NCBI GenBank assembly: GCA_949538735.1
Contig: CATGLK010000006.1
Location: forward strand, 1 to 64,000
Direction: 5' to 3'
Origin: an uncultured Clostridia bacterium
GTDB lineage: Bacteria; Bacillota; Clostridia; TANB77; CAG-508
Length of the DNA: 64,000 nucleotides
Positions within the stretch are counted from its first letter, which is position 1, and each line of letters begins with the position of its first letter. A program made the position numbers and the translations under genes. The notes beneath the pieces are model-generated. The model did not search any database. It had not been told where the DNA came from and was given only the letters and a program-made list of their open reading frames with translations. Of the stretch, positions 11,176 through 20,700 are shown piece by piece.

Positions 11176-12490
11176 TTATTGATGTTTTTTTGCTCTGGCC
11201 CCAAAAACATCGATTATACTTTTAGCAGCTTCTCTTCCTGAATTTGCAGCCCAAGCAACAATGCCCTTTATTCCAGCCAAATCTCCACCAGCATAAATTT
11301 TAGGTCTTGATGTTTGATAATCTTCATTTATTTCAATATTTCCCCATTTATTTAATTCCAAACCTAAATCTTTTACAAATGGTGCAGGTTGTGAGCCTAA
11401 GGCCATTACAATATAATCAATTTCAATTTCATAATTGCTGTTTTCTATATTAACTGGTACTAATCTCGTTTCGCCTTCTTTTTGTTGTAATTCTGTTTTA
11501 ATCAACTCTACTCTTTCTACTTTTTCGTTTCCTATTATTTTTACTATATTATTTTGAAATAGGAATTCAATATTTTCTTCAATAGCTTCTTCTATTTCTT
11601 TGTCCTCTGCTGGCATTTGCTCTCTTGCTCTTCTATAAATGACTTTTACCTCTTCTGCACCTAGTTTTTTGATTGTTCTTGCACAGTCCATTGCAACATT
11701 TCCACCGCCTATTACAGCTACTTTTTTGCCTTTATAATTTGGGTGCAAATTGAATTCTAATAGCTCATTTCCTCCATAAACTCCTTGTAGATTTTCGCCT
11801 TCTACTCCCATTTTTGAAGATATATTTGCTCCTATTGCTAAAAATATTGCATCATATTGATTTTCTAGTTCTTCTAGTTTTATATCTTTTCCTAGTTCTT
11901 GTTTATATTTCACTTCAATTCCTAGGTCTAATATATTATTTACTGTTTGCTCAACTATCTTTTTATTTAGCCTAAACTCTGGAATTCCATGTACTAATAA
12001 CCCACCTAGGTAATCATATTTTTCATATATTGTAACTTTAATTCCGTTCCTTTGCCAAAAATGCTGCCGCTGTTAGACCTGCTGGTCCGCCACCTATTAC
12101 AGCTACCTTTTTATTTGTTCTTTCGGAATTTGCAGTTGTGTTATTTTCTGTTTCTTTGCTATTAGCCCAACAATCTTTTAAGCTTTCATTTTGCTCCATC
12201 GCTTTATCAAACACGTACGCCTCTAACTCTCCAATAGACACAGGCTCTCCTTTTATTCCCCTTACACATGAACCTTGGCACTGCTTTTGATGTGGGCAAA
12301 TTCTTCCACATACTCCTGGTAATACTGTGGTTCTACTTAATATTTTATATGCTTCTTTATAATTTTCTTGTTTTACTTGTTCAATAAATGCTGGAATGTC
12401 ATTTTGTAAAGGACATCCTTTTAAAGAACATGGTTTTACTTTACAATTTAAACAATAATTTGCTTTTTCTTCTATTTCTGCATTTCTCAT
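11176..12490 (-). CDS. GltD-like NAD(P)-dependent oxidoreductase, one +1 CGG site
   Basis: FAD/NAD(P)-binding electron-transfer subunit of the glutamate synthase small-subunit family. Four cysteines near the N-terminus (C13, C16, C21, C26), and the later GVCGRICPHQ and CQGSC, match the family iron-sulfur binding region. The FAD motif VIGGGPAGLTAA is near 135 and the NADPH motif VAVIGGGNVAMDCA lies in the second half; YAGGDLAG is near the C-terminus. The frame breaks at residue 149: AAG GAA CGG AAT TAA. Skipping the C at 12046 gives GAA GGA ATT AAA GTT and restores a 437-residue protein. The start at 12490 has AAAGGAGAATAATT. No large GltB subunit is nearby, so the partner and reaction are unknown. 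The last residues are read from a palindromic repeat. Confidence 0.85.
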
Positions 12491-12510
12491 AATTATTCTC
12501 CTTTTATGTA

Positions 12511-12565
12511 GATGTGTCCCAAAATGGACATTTTGTCCATTAGGAAACGTCCCCAAATGTCCCAA
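12511..12565. repeat. intergenic repeat, GTGTCCC/AAACGTCCCC type
   Basis: Short copy consisting of GATGTGTCCCAAAATGGACA, the complementary TTTTGTCCAT and AGGAAACGTCCCCAAATGTC. The udg frame ends inside it, so the repeat supplies the C-terminal Gly-Asp-Val-Ser and the TAA stop. Confidence 0.85.
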
Positions 12566-13099
12566 TGACCTGTTTTAGGTCTTTTATAAAATCTATTTTT
12601 TTGCTTTCGTCTCTTAGTAGAGCCGCTGGGTGCCATGTTGGCATATATTTTATTCCTTTTTTCTCCACCCATTTTCCCCTTGACGCTGTAATTCCATACT
12701 CTTTACCCAATATATGTTTTAAAGCTACACTTCCGGAGTAATACAACTATTTCTGGCTTTACTAATATTACTTGGTTTCGTAAATAATTCATACATGCTG
12801 TACATTCATCTTCTTCTGGATTTCTATTTGATGGTGGCCTACATTTTACTATGTTTGCTATGTATACTTCTTCTCTCTTAATGCCTAACATTTTGAATGC
12901 TTGGTCCATTAATTTTCCTGCTTTTCCTACGAATGGTTCTCCGTAGCCTATCCTCGTCTGCTCCTGGTCCTTCTCCTATAAACATTATTTTTGCTTTTTT
13001 GTTTCCTACTCCAAATACTATGTTTTGTCTTGTTCTATATAGTTTGCATTTGTTACAATTTTCTATTGATTTTTCTAGTTCTTCCCAATTGTCGTACAT
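12540..13099 (-). CDS. udg: family-4 uracil-DNA glycosylase, two +1 CGG sites
   Basis: Removes uracil from DNA; family 4 enzymes carry a 4Fe-4S cluster. C15 and C18 (CNKC) and the later KCRPP cysteine are cluster ligand candidates. FIGEGPGADED is the catalytic motif and TWHPAALLR the second uracil-pocket motif. The frame breaks twice. At residue 53, AGG CTA CGG AGA becomes CTA GGA GAA CCA TTC GTA GGA, the conserved LGEPFVGKAG. At residue 122, TTA CTC CGG AAG becomes CTC GGA AGT GTA GCT, the conserved LLGSVAL. The C bases skipped are 12943 and 12735. With both shifts the product is 185 residues, a normal length. Without them all three conserved blocks lie in different frames. Confidence 0.9.
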
Positions 13100-13196
13100 T
13101 TTTTACACCTTCTATTTTTTATTCTTCTATATATTATAATTTTATTTCGATTTCGTCAAGTGTCCATTGGGTTGGTCTGTCTCAAAAAGTTTTAAA

Positions 13197-13225
13197 AAAA
13201 CCAGTAGAAAAGTTCTACTGGTTTT
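13197..13225 (-). terminator. terminator of the M41-like gene
   Basis: AAAACCAGTAGAA pairs with TTCTACTGGTTTT, with T runs on the minus strand. Confidence 0.85.
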
Positions 13226-13243
13226 ACTTTTTGAAAACTATTA

Positions 13244-14215
13244 TTAATTAATATAATTAATTTTTGCTGGTGGTAAATCTGAAAGTTTGATTTTACCGTA
13301 ATAAAGTTGTCTTGCCTGTTCTCCTGTAAGCGCTCCTCTTTCCATTAAAGCTTCTACAAGTATTTTGGCTTGTTTACGTTTTCTTTTTAGGACTTTTTTA
13401 GCTAGCTTTTCAGATTTTTCCATAATTTTGCTTGTTTGTTTAGCTAGCTCTTCCCTCTGCCTTTCGGTAAGTACTGTATAATTAATGTTTCCATTTATTA
13501 TATAGCTTCCTCTATTTCCTAAATACTTTCCTTTTGTTCGTATTCTTGTTCCTAAAAGTATAGCATGAATTTTTCTTGTTGCCACTTCGTAATCTTCAAG
13601 AATTCCTTCATCCTTATTACCTAAGAATATTTCACACGATATATCACCTGCTAAATTCATGGCAACTGTTTTTATAGTATTTTCTAATGTATATATCTTA
13701 TATTCTTTTCCTATTTCTTCCGAAGTTATGTTTACTCCATCAAAATCGTTTTCTAAAAAGGCAATAATTGATACGTTTATTACCTTCCCTTCAGACTCTC
13801 CCATTTCTTCGTTAAGAATAAAATGTCCTACTTCATGATAGGCAACTGCTTTTATGTATTCTTTGTTTAATTCTCTCACTTCCTTAAAGTTTTTAATTTC
13901 TTTATCAAAAACCCTTGTTATGTTGATTTCACTTAATTCTTTTTTGCCATCATTATTTGCAAAAATCATTGCTTTTTCTAATCTACTAATAATATTTTGT
14001 TTACCAGTTTCTTCTTCAACATTAACAACAATATCATGCATATACGAATACAGTGCGATTTGTAAAAATTGCCTTTTACTAACGTTTACTTTGTATCTCC
14101 GCATTAACTTTTTAATTGTAGGATACATTTCAGTATACATTCCCTCTACTTCTCTTTCCATAATAGTTTGCCTTGATTTCTCAGATACCACACCCCTATT
14201 TAATTTAGTTTTCAT
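13244..14215 (-). CDS. free-standing FtsH-like M41 peptidase domain
   Basis: 323 residues. YHEVGHFILNEEMGE (about residue 124) is the HExGH zinc site of the FtsH peptidase family, and LEDYEVATRKI supplies the expected downstream acidic ligand region. There is no AAA ATPase and no membrane segment, so it is a peptidase domain without its unfoldase. The C-terminal third is highly basic (for example KRKRKQ). Codon 39 is an in-frame CGG (14101) that does not mark a frame break: the ORF continues for 284 codons, whereas a +1 shift would stop after four. AGG, CGA and GCG codons are more frequent than in neighbouring genes, hinting at a different origin. It has its own strong promoter and terminator. 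Confidence 0.8.
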   Translation of the reverse strand: MKTKLNRGVVSEKSRQTIMEREVEGMYTEMYPTIKKLMRRYKVNVSKRQFLQIALYSYMHDIVVNVEEETGKQNIISRLEKAMIFANNDGKKELSEINITRVFDKEIKNFKEVRELNKEYIKAVAYHEVGHFILNEEMGESEGKVINVSIIAFLENDFDGVNITSEEIGKEYKIYTLENTIKTVAMNLAGDISCEIFLGNKDEGILEDYEVATRKIHAILLGTRIRTKGKYLGNRGSYIINGNINYTVLTERQREELAKQTSKIMEKSEKLAKKVLKRKRKQAKILVEALMERGALTGEQARQLYYGKIKLSDLPPAKINYIN

Positions 14216-14250
14216 TTTTCTGCTCTCGCTTTCTAGCTTTATGCATATAT

Positions 14251-14279
14251 GTTATATCACGGTTTACATATACTGTCAA
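14251..14279 (-). promoter_or_regulatory. consensus promoter of the M41-like gene
   Basis: TTGACA, a 17-bp spacer and TATAAC. The spacer contains ATATGTAAACCGT, identical to that of the promoter at 16004-16032, so the two genes probably share an operator. Confidence 0.85.
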
Positions 14280-14308
14280 CTATTTTCTTCAATTTATACT
14301 CTATTAAC

Positions 14309-14338
14309 AAAACTTTTTTGGCCTGTCCCAAAAAGTTT
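14309..14338. terminator. hairpin at the end of the S66 peptidase gene
   Basis: AAAACTTTTTTGG and CCAAAAAGTTT arms overlap the stop region, the same hairpin family as at 11074-11104. Confidence 0.65.
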
Positions 14339-15257
14339 ATTTAACACATTTTTCTTTCAATCTTATTTTTATAGCCTTGCTTGTATCAATCTCAGCTCTT
14401 GTGCCTATTGGTATTACTGTTTTTGTCTCTATATGTCCAAAATTATTTGACTTAATAATTGGAAATTGATATTCTTCTCCTAAACAGTCTATTACTAGCT
14501 TTTCAAGTGTTATTCCACTTTCGTGTTCATAATTTCCCAACCACAGTCCTTTTATTTTCTTGAATACATCATTTTGTTTCATATAATATAAGTAATTGCT
14601 TGCAAGTGCTGGTGATGTTTCAAATCCTAGCTCTTCCAAGAACAAAATTTTATCTGTGAAATCTAAGCTATATTTTCCTGCAACCATTCCTCTTATTAAA
14701 CTTAAATTTCCACCAATTAATTCTCCTTGCGCTTTGCCCTGCCTTATTGTTTTATATTCTTCGTCTTCTTTTCCTAATTCTAAACTTCCGCCTACAAATC
14801 TTTTTATTACTTCATTATAGCTATAATCTGTTTCATCTGTTGCTATTGTTTTAAAGTTCGTCCCACTAAATGTTACTAGCCCTGTTTTTGCGGTTATGAT
14901 GTTTGTTAATGACGTAATGTCGCTATATCCACATATTATTTTGGGATTATTTTTTATTAGTTCATAGTCCAAGTATTCAAATGTTGTATTTGAATTTTCT
15001 CCGCCTTTTGCACACCATATCATTTTTATTTCTTTGTTTTTGAACATTTCATTTATATCTTCTGCTTTTTCTTTTGCTGTGCTACTATATCCATTAGTAT
15101 TTGAGTAGAAATTCTTTGAGAATTTTACTTTAAATCCGTCTTTTTCTACCTTTTCTTTTGCTTTTTGTATTTCTTCTATATTGTCTCCTATTATTGGGTT
15201 TGATGGTGCTACTACTCCTATTGTATCTCCTTTTTTTAGTTTTTTGGGGATTATCAT
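14337..15257 (-). CDS. S66-family LD-carboxypeptidase-like peptidase
   Basis: 306 residues. S66 peptidases cleave the D-alanine from murein tetrapeptides (LdcA) or inactivate microcin C-type compounds (MccF). GDTIGVVAPSNP near the N-terminus, the catalytic serine in CGYSDITSL (about residue 113) and the C-terminal FGHIETKTVIPIG region fit the family. There is no signal peptide, as for cytoplasmic LdcA. Three different roles are possible within the family and the sequence does not choose between them. It has no in-frame CGG and sits between two protease-part genes that do. Confidence 0.85.
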   Translation of the reverse strand: MIIPKKLKKGDTIGVVAPSNPIIGDNIEEIQKAKEKVEKDGFKVKFSKNFYSNTNGYSSTAKEKAEDINEMFKNKEIKMIWCAKGGENSNTTFEYLDYELIKNNPKIICGYSDITSLTNIITAKTGLVTFSGTNFKTIATDETDYSYNEVIKRFVGGSLELGKEDEEYKTIRQGKAQGELIGGNLSLIRGMVAGKYSLDFTDKILFLEELGFETSPALASNYLYYMKQNDVFKKIKGLWLGNYEHESGITLEKLVIDCLGEEYQFPIIKSNNFGHIETKTVIPIGTRAEIDTSKAIKIRLKEKCVK

Positions 15258-15335
15258 TTTGACCTCCTTTTTTGTTTTCTATATGTTTTTATATATTTTT
15301 TGATATTATTTGTCAAGTATTTTTAAGTCCAAAAA

Positions 15336-15360
15336 AACTAGCAAGAATTACTTGCTAGTT
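15336..15360 (-). terminator. terminator of the second M41-like gene
   Basis: AACTAGCAAG pairs with CTTGCTAGTT, flanked by A and T runs. Confidence 0.85.
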
Positions 15361-15377
15361 CATTTTTTCGAGTTTTC

Positions 15378-15971
15378 TTAATCTAGTTCCAAAGGTTCTA
15401 ATTCTTCAATAGTTAGCGTTCCATCATATATAGCTTGTGCTTCTTCTCCCAGCAATACTTTTCTAAATAATAGAGCTTGTGCTATTGTTTCAAGTTTATC
15501 TTCGTTTTCTTTTAATATCTTCTTGGCAATATTGCCTCCTTTAGTTATAAGTAACAGGGCTTGTTCTTCTTTGTCTTCTAATCCTTTTGGATAATACTTT
15601 TCAACACATTCTAAAGCACACTCATATGCTTCTATTAAGTCTTTTTCATAAAATCTTGCCTTAAATCCCATTTGCTCTGATGCAATTTTTCCACTAACTA
15701 AAACGGCAATTTCGTTTTCATGGTCTTCTTTGTTTTCAAGAAAATATTTATCTTTCAAGAAAATATTTGCACCAAAATGGTCATCTGTTGGTATAATCGT
15801 TATACACCAGATTTTTTTCCGATCTTGTAGTAATTCTTGATTTGAAACAAAATGTCCCGCTTCGTGAATTGCCAGTTCTCTTTCTTCTTGTTCTGTCAAA
15901 GATATTTTCTTTGAACCATCTCCAAACACGTGCAGTTCTACCCATTCGCTCCGGCTATTGACTTGTGTCAT
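15378..15971 (-). CDS. small M41-like metallopeptidase domain
   Basis: 197 residues. ELAIHEAGHFVSNQELL (about residue 32) is an HExGH zinc site like that of FtsH, and FYEKDLIEAYECAL is a candidate for the downstream ligand helix. It has neither an ATPase nor a membrane segment. The start has AAAGGAGAGTTTT. Two in-frame CGG codons (15953, codon 7, and 15821, codon 51) are read without a frame break; a +1 shift at either would stop within eight codons. It is a distant relative of the gene at 13244-14215 and shares its promoter spacer. Confidence 0.8.
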   Translation of the reverse strand: MTQVNSRSEWVELHVFGDGSKKISLTEQEERELAIHEAGHFVSNQELLQDRKKIWCITIIPTDDHFGANIFLKDKYFLENKEDHENEIAVLVSGKIASEQMGFKARFYEKDLIEAYECALECVEKYYPKGLEDKEEQALLLITKGGNIAKKILKENEDKLETIAQALLFRKVLLGEEAQAIYDGTLTIEELEPLELD

Positions 15972-16003
15972 AAAACTCTCCTTTCACAACTTTATGTGCC
16001 AGT

Positions 16004-16032
16004 ATTATATTACGGTTTACATATTTTGTCAA
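16004..16032 (-). promoter_or_regulatory. consensus promoter of the small M41-like gene
   Basis: TTGACA, a 17-bp spacer and TATAAT. The spacer shares ATATGTAAACCGT with the promoter at 14251-14279. Confidence 0.85.
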
Positions 16033-16071
16033 GCTGTATCTAATTTTATTACTTCTATGACACAATATTTA

Positions 16072-16097
16072 AAACCAGTAAGAATTCTTACTGGTTT
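16072..16097 (-). terminator. terminator of the Clp-N-like gene
   Basis: AAACCAGTAAG pairs with CTTACTGGTTT, followed by T runs. Confidence 0.85.
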
Positions 16098-16125
16098 CGA
16101 GTTTTTTCAAATGTAGTTGTTAAGC

Positions 16126-16707
16126 CTAATTGTAACCACCTTCACATCCAATAGGTTCTTCTAAAAAGCCTTCTTCCGTCATGTTTTCTTCACAAAAATG
16201 TGACAATATCATCCCATTTGCAATGTCTTCCACATCATATACATCTAGCATTTCCCAAATAGGGTTATTGCATTGTACTAATGCAATTGTAAAAGCTTCT
16301 TCGTCAACTATCTCTTTGCCTAATCTTTCTGCAATTTCTCTTGCTTGCAAGAAAACATATCCCAACGAAGTAGTAATTGAATTTTTATCGTCCTTAATGT
16401 AATATTCTGTTTCTAAAATATCAATTCCGGATTCGATCATTGCTAGCAATAACATATAACAAAAATCTTCTTCATCTTCTCCAATTGGACAACATTTTAA
16501 ATCTTTTTCTCTAATGTAACATGAAAACAGTCTTTCATTATACATATATTGAGAAATTAAAGATTCCCCGTCTTCTATTAAAATAAATAATAGAAATTCA
16601 GAAGTCAAGTCATGTCTTAGATACATTTTGTAGTATCTTTCCTGTGCTCTTTTCAGTATTTCGCACACCCGGTCGCTACATACAACTTTAATTCTTGTGT
16701 CTTCCAT
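16126..16707 (-). CDS. free-standing Clp N-domain-like protein
   Basis: 193 residues from the chosen ATG, which has AGAGAGGACTTTTTA upstream; an ATG 30 bp earlier would lie at the predicted transcription start. Two repeats resemble the Clp N-terminal domain: AQERYYKMYLRHDLTSEFLLFILIED and, about 100 residues later, LQAREIAERLGKEIVDEEAF with IALVQ. Full Clp ATPases carry this double repeat ahead of their AAA modules, which are absent here. It might be an adaptor or decoy for a Clp protease. The C-terminus is acidic. Codon 13 is an in-frame CGG (16671) read as arginine without a shift. The assignment rests on pattern only. Confidence 0.65.
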   Translation of the reverse strand: MEDTRIKVVCSDRVCEILKRAQERYYKMYLRHDLTSEFLLFILIEDGESLISQYMYNERLFSCYIREKDLKCCPIGEDEEDFCYMLLLAMIESGIDILETEYYIKDDKNSITTSLGYVFLQAREIAERLGKEIVDEEAFTIALVQCNNPIWEMLDVYDVEDIANGMILSHFCEENMTEEGFLEEPIGCEGGYN

Positions 16708-16742
16708 TAAAAAGTCCTCTCTTTCTACTTTTGACATAATGC

Positions 16743-16771
16743 ATTATATATTGTTTCTAGTTTTATGTCAA
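16743..16771 (-). promoter_or_regulatory. consensus promoter of the Clp-N-like gene
   Basis: TTGACA, a 17-bp spacer and TATAAT. The spacer differs from those of the two M41-like genes. The predicted transcription start near 16736 decides for the ATG at 16707. Confidence 0.85.
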
Positions 16772-16818
16772 GCATTTTCGCAATTTTTGTGTTGACTAAG
16801 GCTACTAATTAATAGTTT

Positions 16819-17658
16819 CTATTTAAGCTCTATTAACGCTGTACATAGCCCATATTCCTCTTTTTCAACTCTAAAAGAATGGACTAAATTTGAATTACAA
16901 ACACTACAAATACCACTGTCTATGATGTTCTCTTGCTTTAAACCTATTCTTTCTAGTATTATCTTGTTAATCAGAACTGTATCTATATTCCATTTAACAT
17001 TAGGAATTTTTTCTTCGATTATATCATCTAAATTCTCTAAATCTTGGAATTCTTTTTCAAATAGATCTTTTACATCTTTATCTACTTCAAAATGACATTT
17101 TCTAATACTTGGACAAATACAGCAAATTATATCTTCTGGATTACAGCCAAATTCATTTTTCATTTTTTGCACTGCCTTTACCGAAATCCTTTGTAAAGTT
17201 CCTTTCCAGCCTGAATGCACATTTGCAATTACTTTTCGAGTTGGATCAAAAAATAAAAGTAAAATGCAATCTGCATTTGTCGTGGCAAGCATTATATCTT
17301 TGCATTTTGTGATCATTCCGTCTGTTTTACTATATTGTTCTAAATTAAAATCTGGCTTATCTACGTTTATTTTCTTTGTTATTGTCTTCACTTCATCTGT
17401 ATGGTCCTGGTTTGTCTTTACAAGATGTGTATAACTAGAACCAATTGCATCACTTAGCTCTTTATAGTCTTGCATAGCCTTCTCATATTCAGGTTTTTCT
17501 AGTGGTTGTTTATTCGCTCTCGCAGTTCTATAATTTCTATCTATTCCTAGACTATACGCATGATTTATATAATCTTTATATTCTAGCAATCTTCTAAATT
17601 GCAAAAATTCAATTCCATTCTTTTTTACGTGAATAACGTTTTCATTTGATAAATCCAT
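16819..17658 (-). CDS. pgeF: purine nucleoside phosphorylase/laccase-domain protein PgeF (YfiH)
   Basis: 279 residues from an ATG preceded by GGAGGAAGT. The multicopper-oxidoreductase/laccase-like fold of this family binds zinc and acts on purine nucleosides or on misincorporated peptidoglycan serine. The zinc ligands are visible in NVHSGWKGTLQR and in CPSIRKCHFEVD, with a third region in ATTNADCILLL. The longer frame upstream runs through an intergenic repeat and is rejected as coding. It lies just downstream of addB on the same strand, separated by that repeat. Confidence 0.85.
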   Translation of the reverse strand: MDLSNENVIHVKKNGIEFLQFRRLLEYKDYINHAYSLGIDRNYRTARANKQPLEKPEYEKAMQDYKELSDAIGSSYTHLVKTNQDHTDEVKTITKKINVDKPDFNLEQYSKTDGMITKCKDIMLATTNADCILLLFFDPTRKVIANVHSGWKGTLQRISVKAVQKMKNEFGCNPEDIICCICPSIRKCHFEVDKDVKDLFEKEFQDLENLDDIIEEKIPNVKWNIDTVLINKIILERIGLKQENIIDSGICSVCNSNLVHSFRVEKEEYGLCTALIELK

Positions 17659-17671
17659 ACTTCCTCCTTCT

Positions 17672-17777
17672 GATGTTTTGGGGTGTTTTTGGGGACAGTC
17701 CTTAAAAGCATCCGTTCTAAAAAAGATGTGTCCCAAAGTGGACAAAATGTCCATTAGGAAACGTCCCCAGTGGACAT
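17672..17777. repeat. intergenic repeat, GTGTCCC/AAACGTCCCC type
   Basis: Full-length copy: GGTGTTTTTGGGGACAG hairpin, then GATGTGTCCCAAAG, GGACAAAATGTCC and AGGAAACGTCCCC. The addB frame ends in it, giving Ser-Thr-Gly-Asp-Val-Ser-stop, almost the same tail as udg. Confidence 0.85.
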
Positions 17778-20700
17778 CTTCATTAAAATTTCGTCTTTTG
17801 TTTTTTGGTCTATATAATTGTAGCAATTATCATTTTGTTTAGAATTAAACCCACAAATTGCGTGATATTTGCAATATGTACATGGTGTGTTTCCCTTTTT
17901 GTTATAAGGTTTTAAGTCAATTTTTCCGCTTAGTATTTCTTTTCCTATGTCTTTTATTGTTTTATAAATGTAGTCTTGTAGAATTTTGAATTCTTCTTGG
18001 GTTACTCCATTTGTCCATTTTTCGTTAATTGCTCCTGATGCTGTTAGTGCTGCTGGTACTAGTTTTGAGCTTCCTGTTTTTAGGGTGTTGTCGTTCATTT
18101 TTATTATTTTTACATCAGCTATGATTAACCCTTTCATTTTGAAGTTTTTCCTGATTAGTTCTTCTATTTCTTCTTCTGACATCTTTTTCTCTGCTTTTAC
18201 CATTTGTTCTAGTAGTGAGAAATAAAAAATTCCTGCTGGCATAATGTCTGATTGCTTACATATTGCGTCTGTGTATGTTAGTAGCTGTATTTGTAAGCCT
18301 GCATATACTTCGTTTAAGTCTATGTTTTTTGCAGATGATTTGTAATCTATTATTCTTAAATACTTTCCGGTCTTCGCTGTTTGCGGTGTCTATTCTGTCT
18401 ATCTTTCCTGTTATTTCTATTTTTTTACCATTTTCTAGTTCTAAAATGATTGGCTTGTATTCGCCTTTTTTTCCAAATTCTATTTCTGTTCCTGATATAC
18501 TAAAATCACTATAAATGATTGTTTGTATGATGTATTTCAGTGCTTTTGCTACAATCTTTTTCAATCTTCTTACTAGCACTTTGTATTTTGCTGTTGCTGT
18601 GAATACAAAGTTTTTGCTTAAACTTAGGTTTTCGTCAATTATTTTTGATACAAGTATTGCAATTTGCTCTTCTTCCAACTCAGCTAAGTTCAAGCCTTCT
18701 TCGTTTACTTGCTCAAAGAATTGGTCGATTGTTTCGTGCATAAATGAACCTGTGTTAAAACTTTGTACTCTTAATGTTTCTCTTTCTTTTAGGTTTAATC
18801 CATATTCTAGGTAATATGAAAATGGGCAACTTCTGTATCTTTCTAGTCTTGATACACTTGTGCTTAATGTGTTTCCATATAGTTTTTCAATATTTTCTTT
18901 TGATATTTCTTTTGGTATGTTTGTATATTTTAGTGCTTCTAAGTCTTCTTTTAATTTATTATTCCACTCTATTTGATTTTTATAATAATTGTAAATTTCG
19001 TACCAAATGTCGTCTATTTTTTCCTTGTTTTTTAGCTTTGCTATGTTTTCTATTAGCTCTTCATATGTAATTATATTGTTTACTATTTCATAATTTTTAT
19101 TAATTACATCACTTTTTTCTTCTAGTTTTGGAAATATTCTTTTTATTTTGTTTAGCAATATTGAAGGTCTTTGTGTTTTTCCTTCACTATCTGATGATGT
19201 ATATGATAGGTATAGCTTATTTTCCGCTGTTGTGAATGCTTTGTAAATGTTGAAATTGTCTTCATATAAGTTTTCTATCGTACCTTTTGCAAGTTCGATG
19301 TTGTGTTCTTTTAGCTTTTCCCTATCTGCATCATTTAAAAAGCCCTCATCTTTGTTAACACTTGGGAAAACTCCGTCATTTAGCCCTATTATGAACACAA
19401 CTTGTACTTTGTGACTTCTTGACCTTTCTACATCACCAAATATCACTTGGTCTTGCGTTCCTGGAATTTTTCCAAGCCCACTATTTTTTAGCCCAATTTT
19501 TAGGATTTTGCTGTATCCGTCTATTGTCATTTTGTCGTTTTTAAATATGTTTATAATTTCATCTAAAATATTTATTATAATTTGATAGCTCATTTTGTAT
19601 TCATTTGCTAAATCTATTAAGTTGATTTCTTCTAGCTCTTGTATTTTTTTCAATACTTTTTCTTCTATGTTTTCCTGCACCATAAATTGATATAATGCCT
19701 TTGTGATACCTGTTGCTGTCTTTTCCTTTTTTATTTCTTCTTGCAATTTTAATAATGGATTTATTATTGATTTTCTTAATTCATTTAATCTTTCAACTTC
19801 TTGCTTTTTATTCTCATTTTCTAATTCATATATAAAATCTTTTTTCCATTTATTTTGCTTTATTCCCCATTTGTTACAGTAATTTTCCAGTTTGAAAATT
19901 TCGTCATTTTCTATATCACAAAATCCTAATTTTATATAGCTAAACACCGCTTCATTTGCAAAATTCTTGTTTAGAACTTCCAATGTTGCTAGTATATATT
20001 GAATTATTATATTTTGGTTCAGGTCTCTTTTTTCGTCTATAAATACTGGTATATCATATTGGTTAAAAATCGCTCTAACTAATGATGAATATGTCTCTAT
20101 ATTTTTTGTAATAATTGCAATATCTTTATATCTCAAATTTTCTTCTCTTACTAGTTTTTTGATTTTTTTAGCCACATTTTCTATTTCCGAATACTCATTT
20201 TTTGCTAAAAATAACTCGATGTTTTCCACATTTTTTTCATATTTTGTGGATTTTATGTTGTAAATATTTTCGCTTAAATGTTTTAACTCTTCTGTTTTAA
20301 ATCTATGTATTTTGTCTAAGTTTACTGGCTTTTCTATTTTTAAATCATTTTCTTCTACTAAGTTTAACAACTTTCTCACTGTTATTTTATTCGAATAATA
20401 TATATCTTGATCTGGGTTTGTGTCTGTTTCCAAGTTATTGGTACAAATTGTTATATTTACCTGTTTTGCTTGTTTTATAAGCTCTTTTATAACTTCATAC
20501 TCTTGCTTTGTAAAACCTGCAAATTCATCTATATATATTATGCTATCTTTTACAATATCAGTATTCTCCAAATTATTTGCCAACATATCTAATAAATCTG
20601 TCTCATCAATATAATTACTTGCAATCTTATCTTCAAACTTTTCATAAATTAACGCCATATCAGCTAACTTTGTCCTTAGGTATGTATCCTCATTTTGGCT

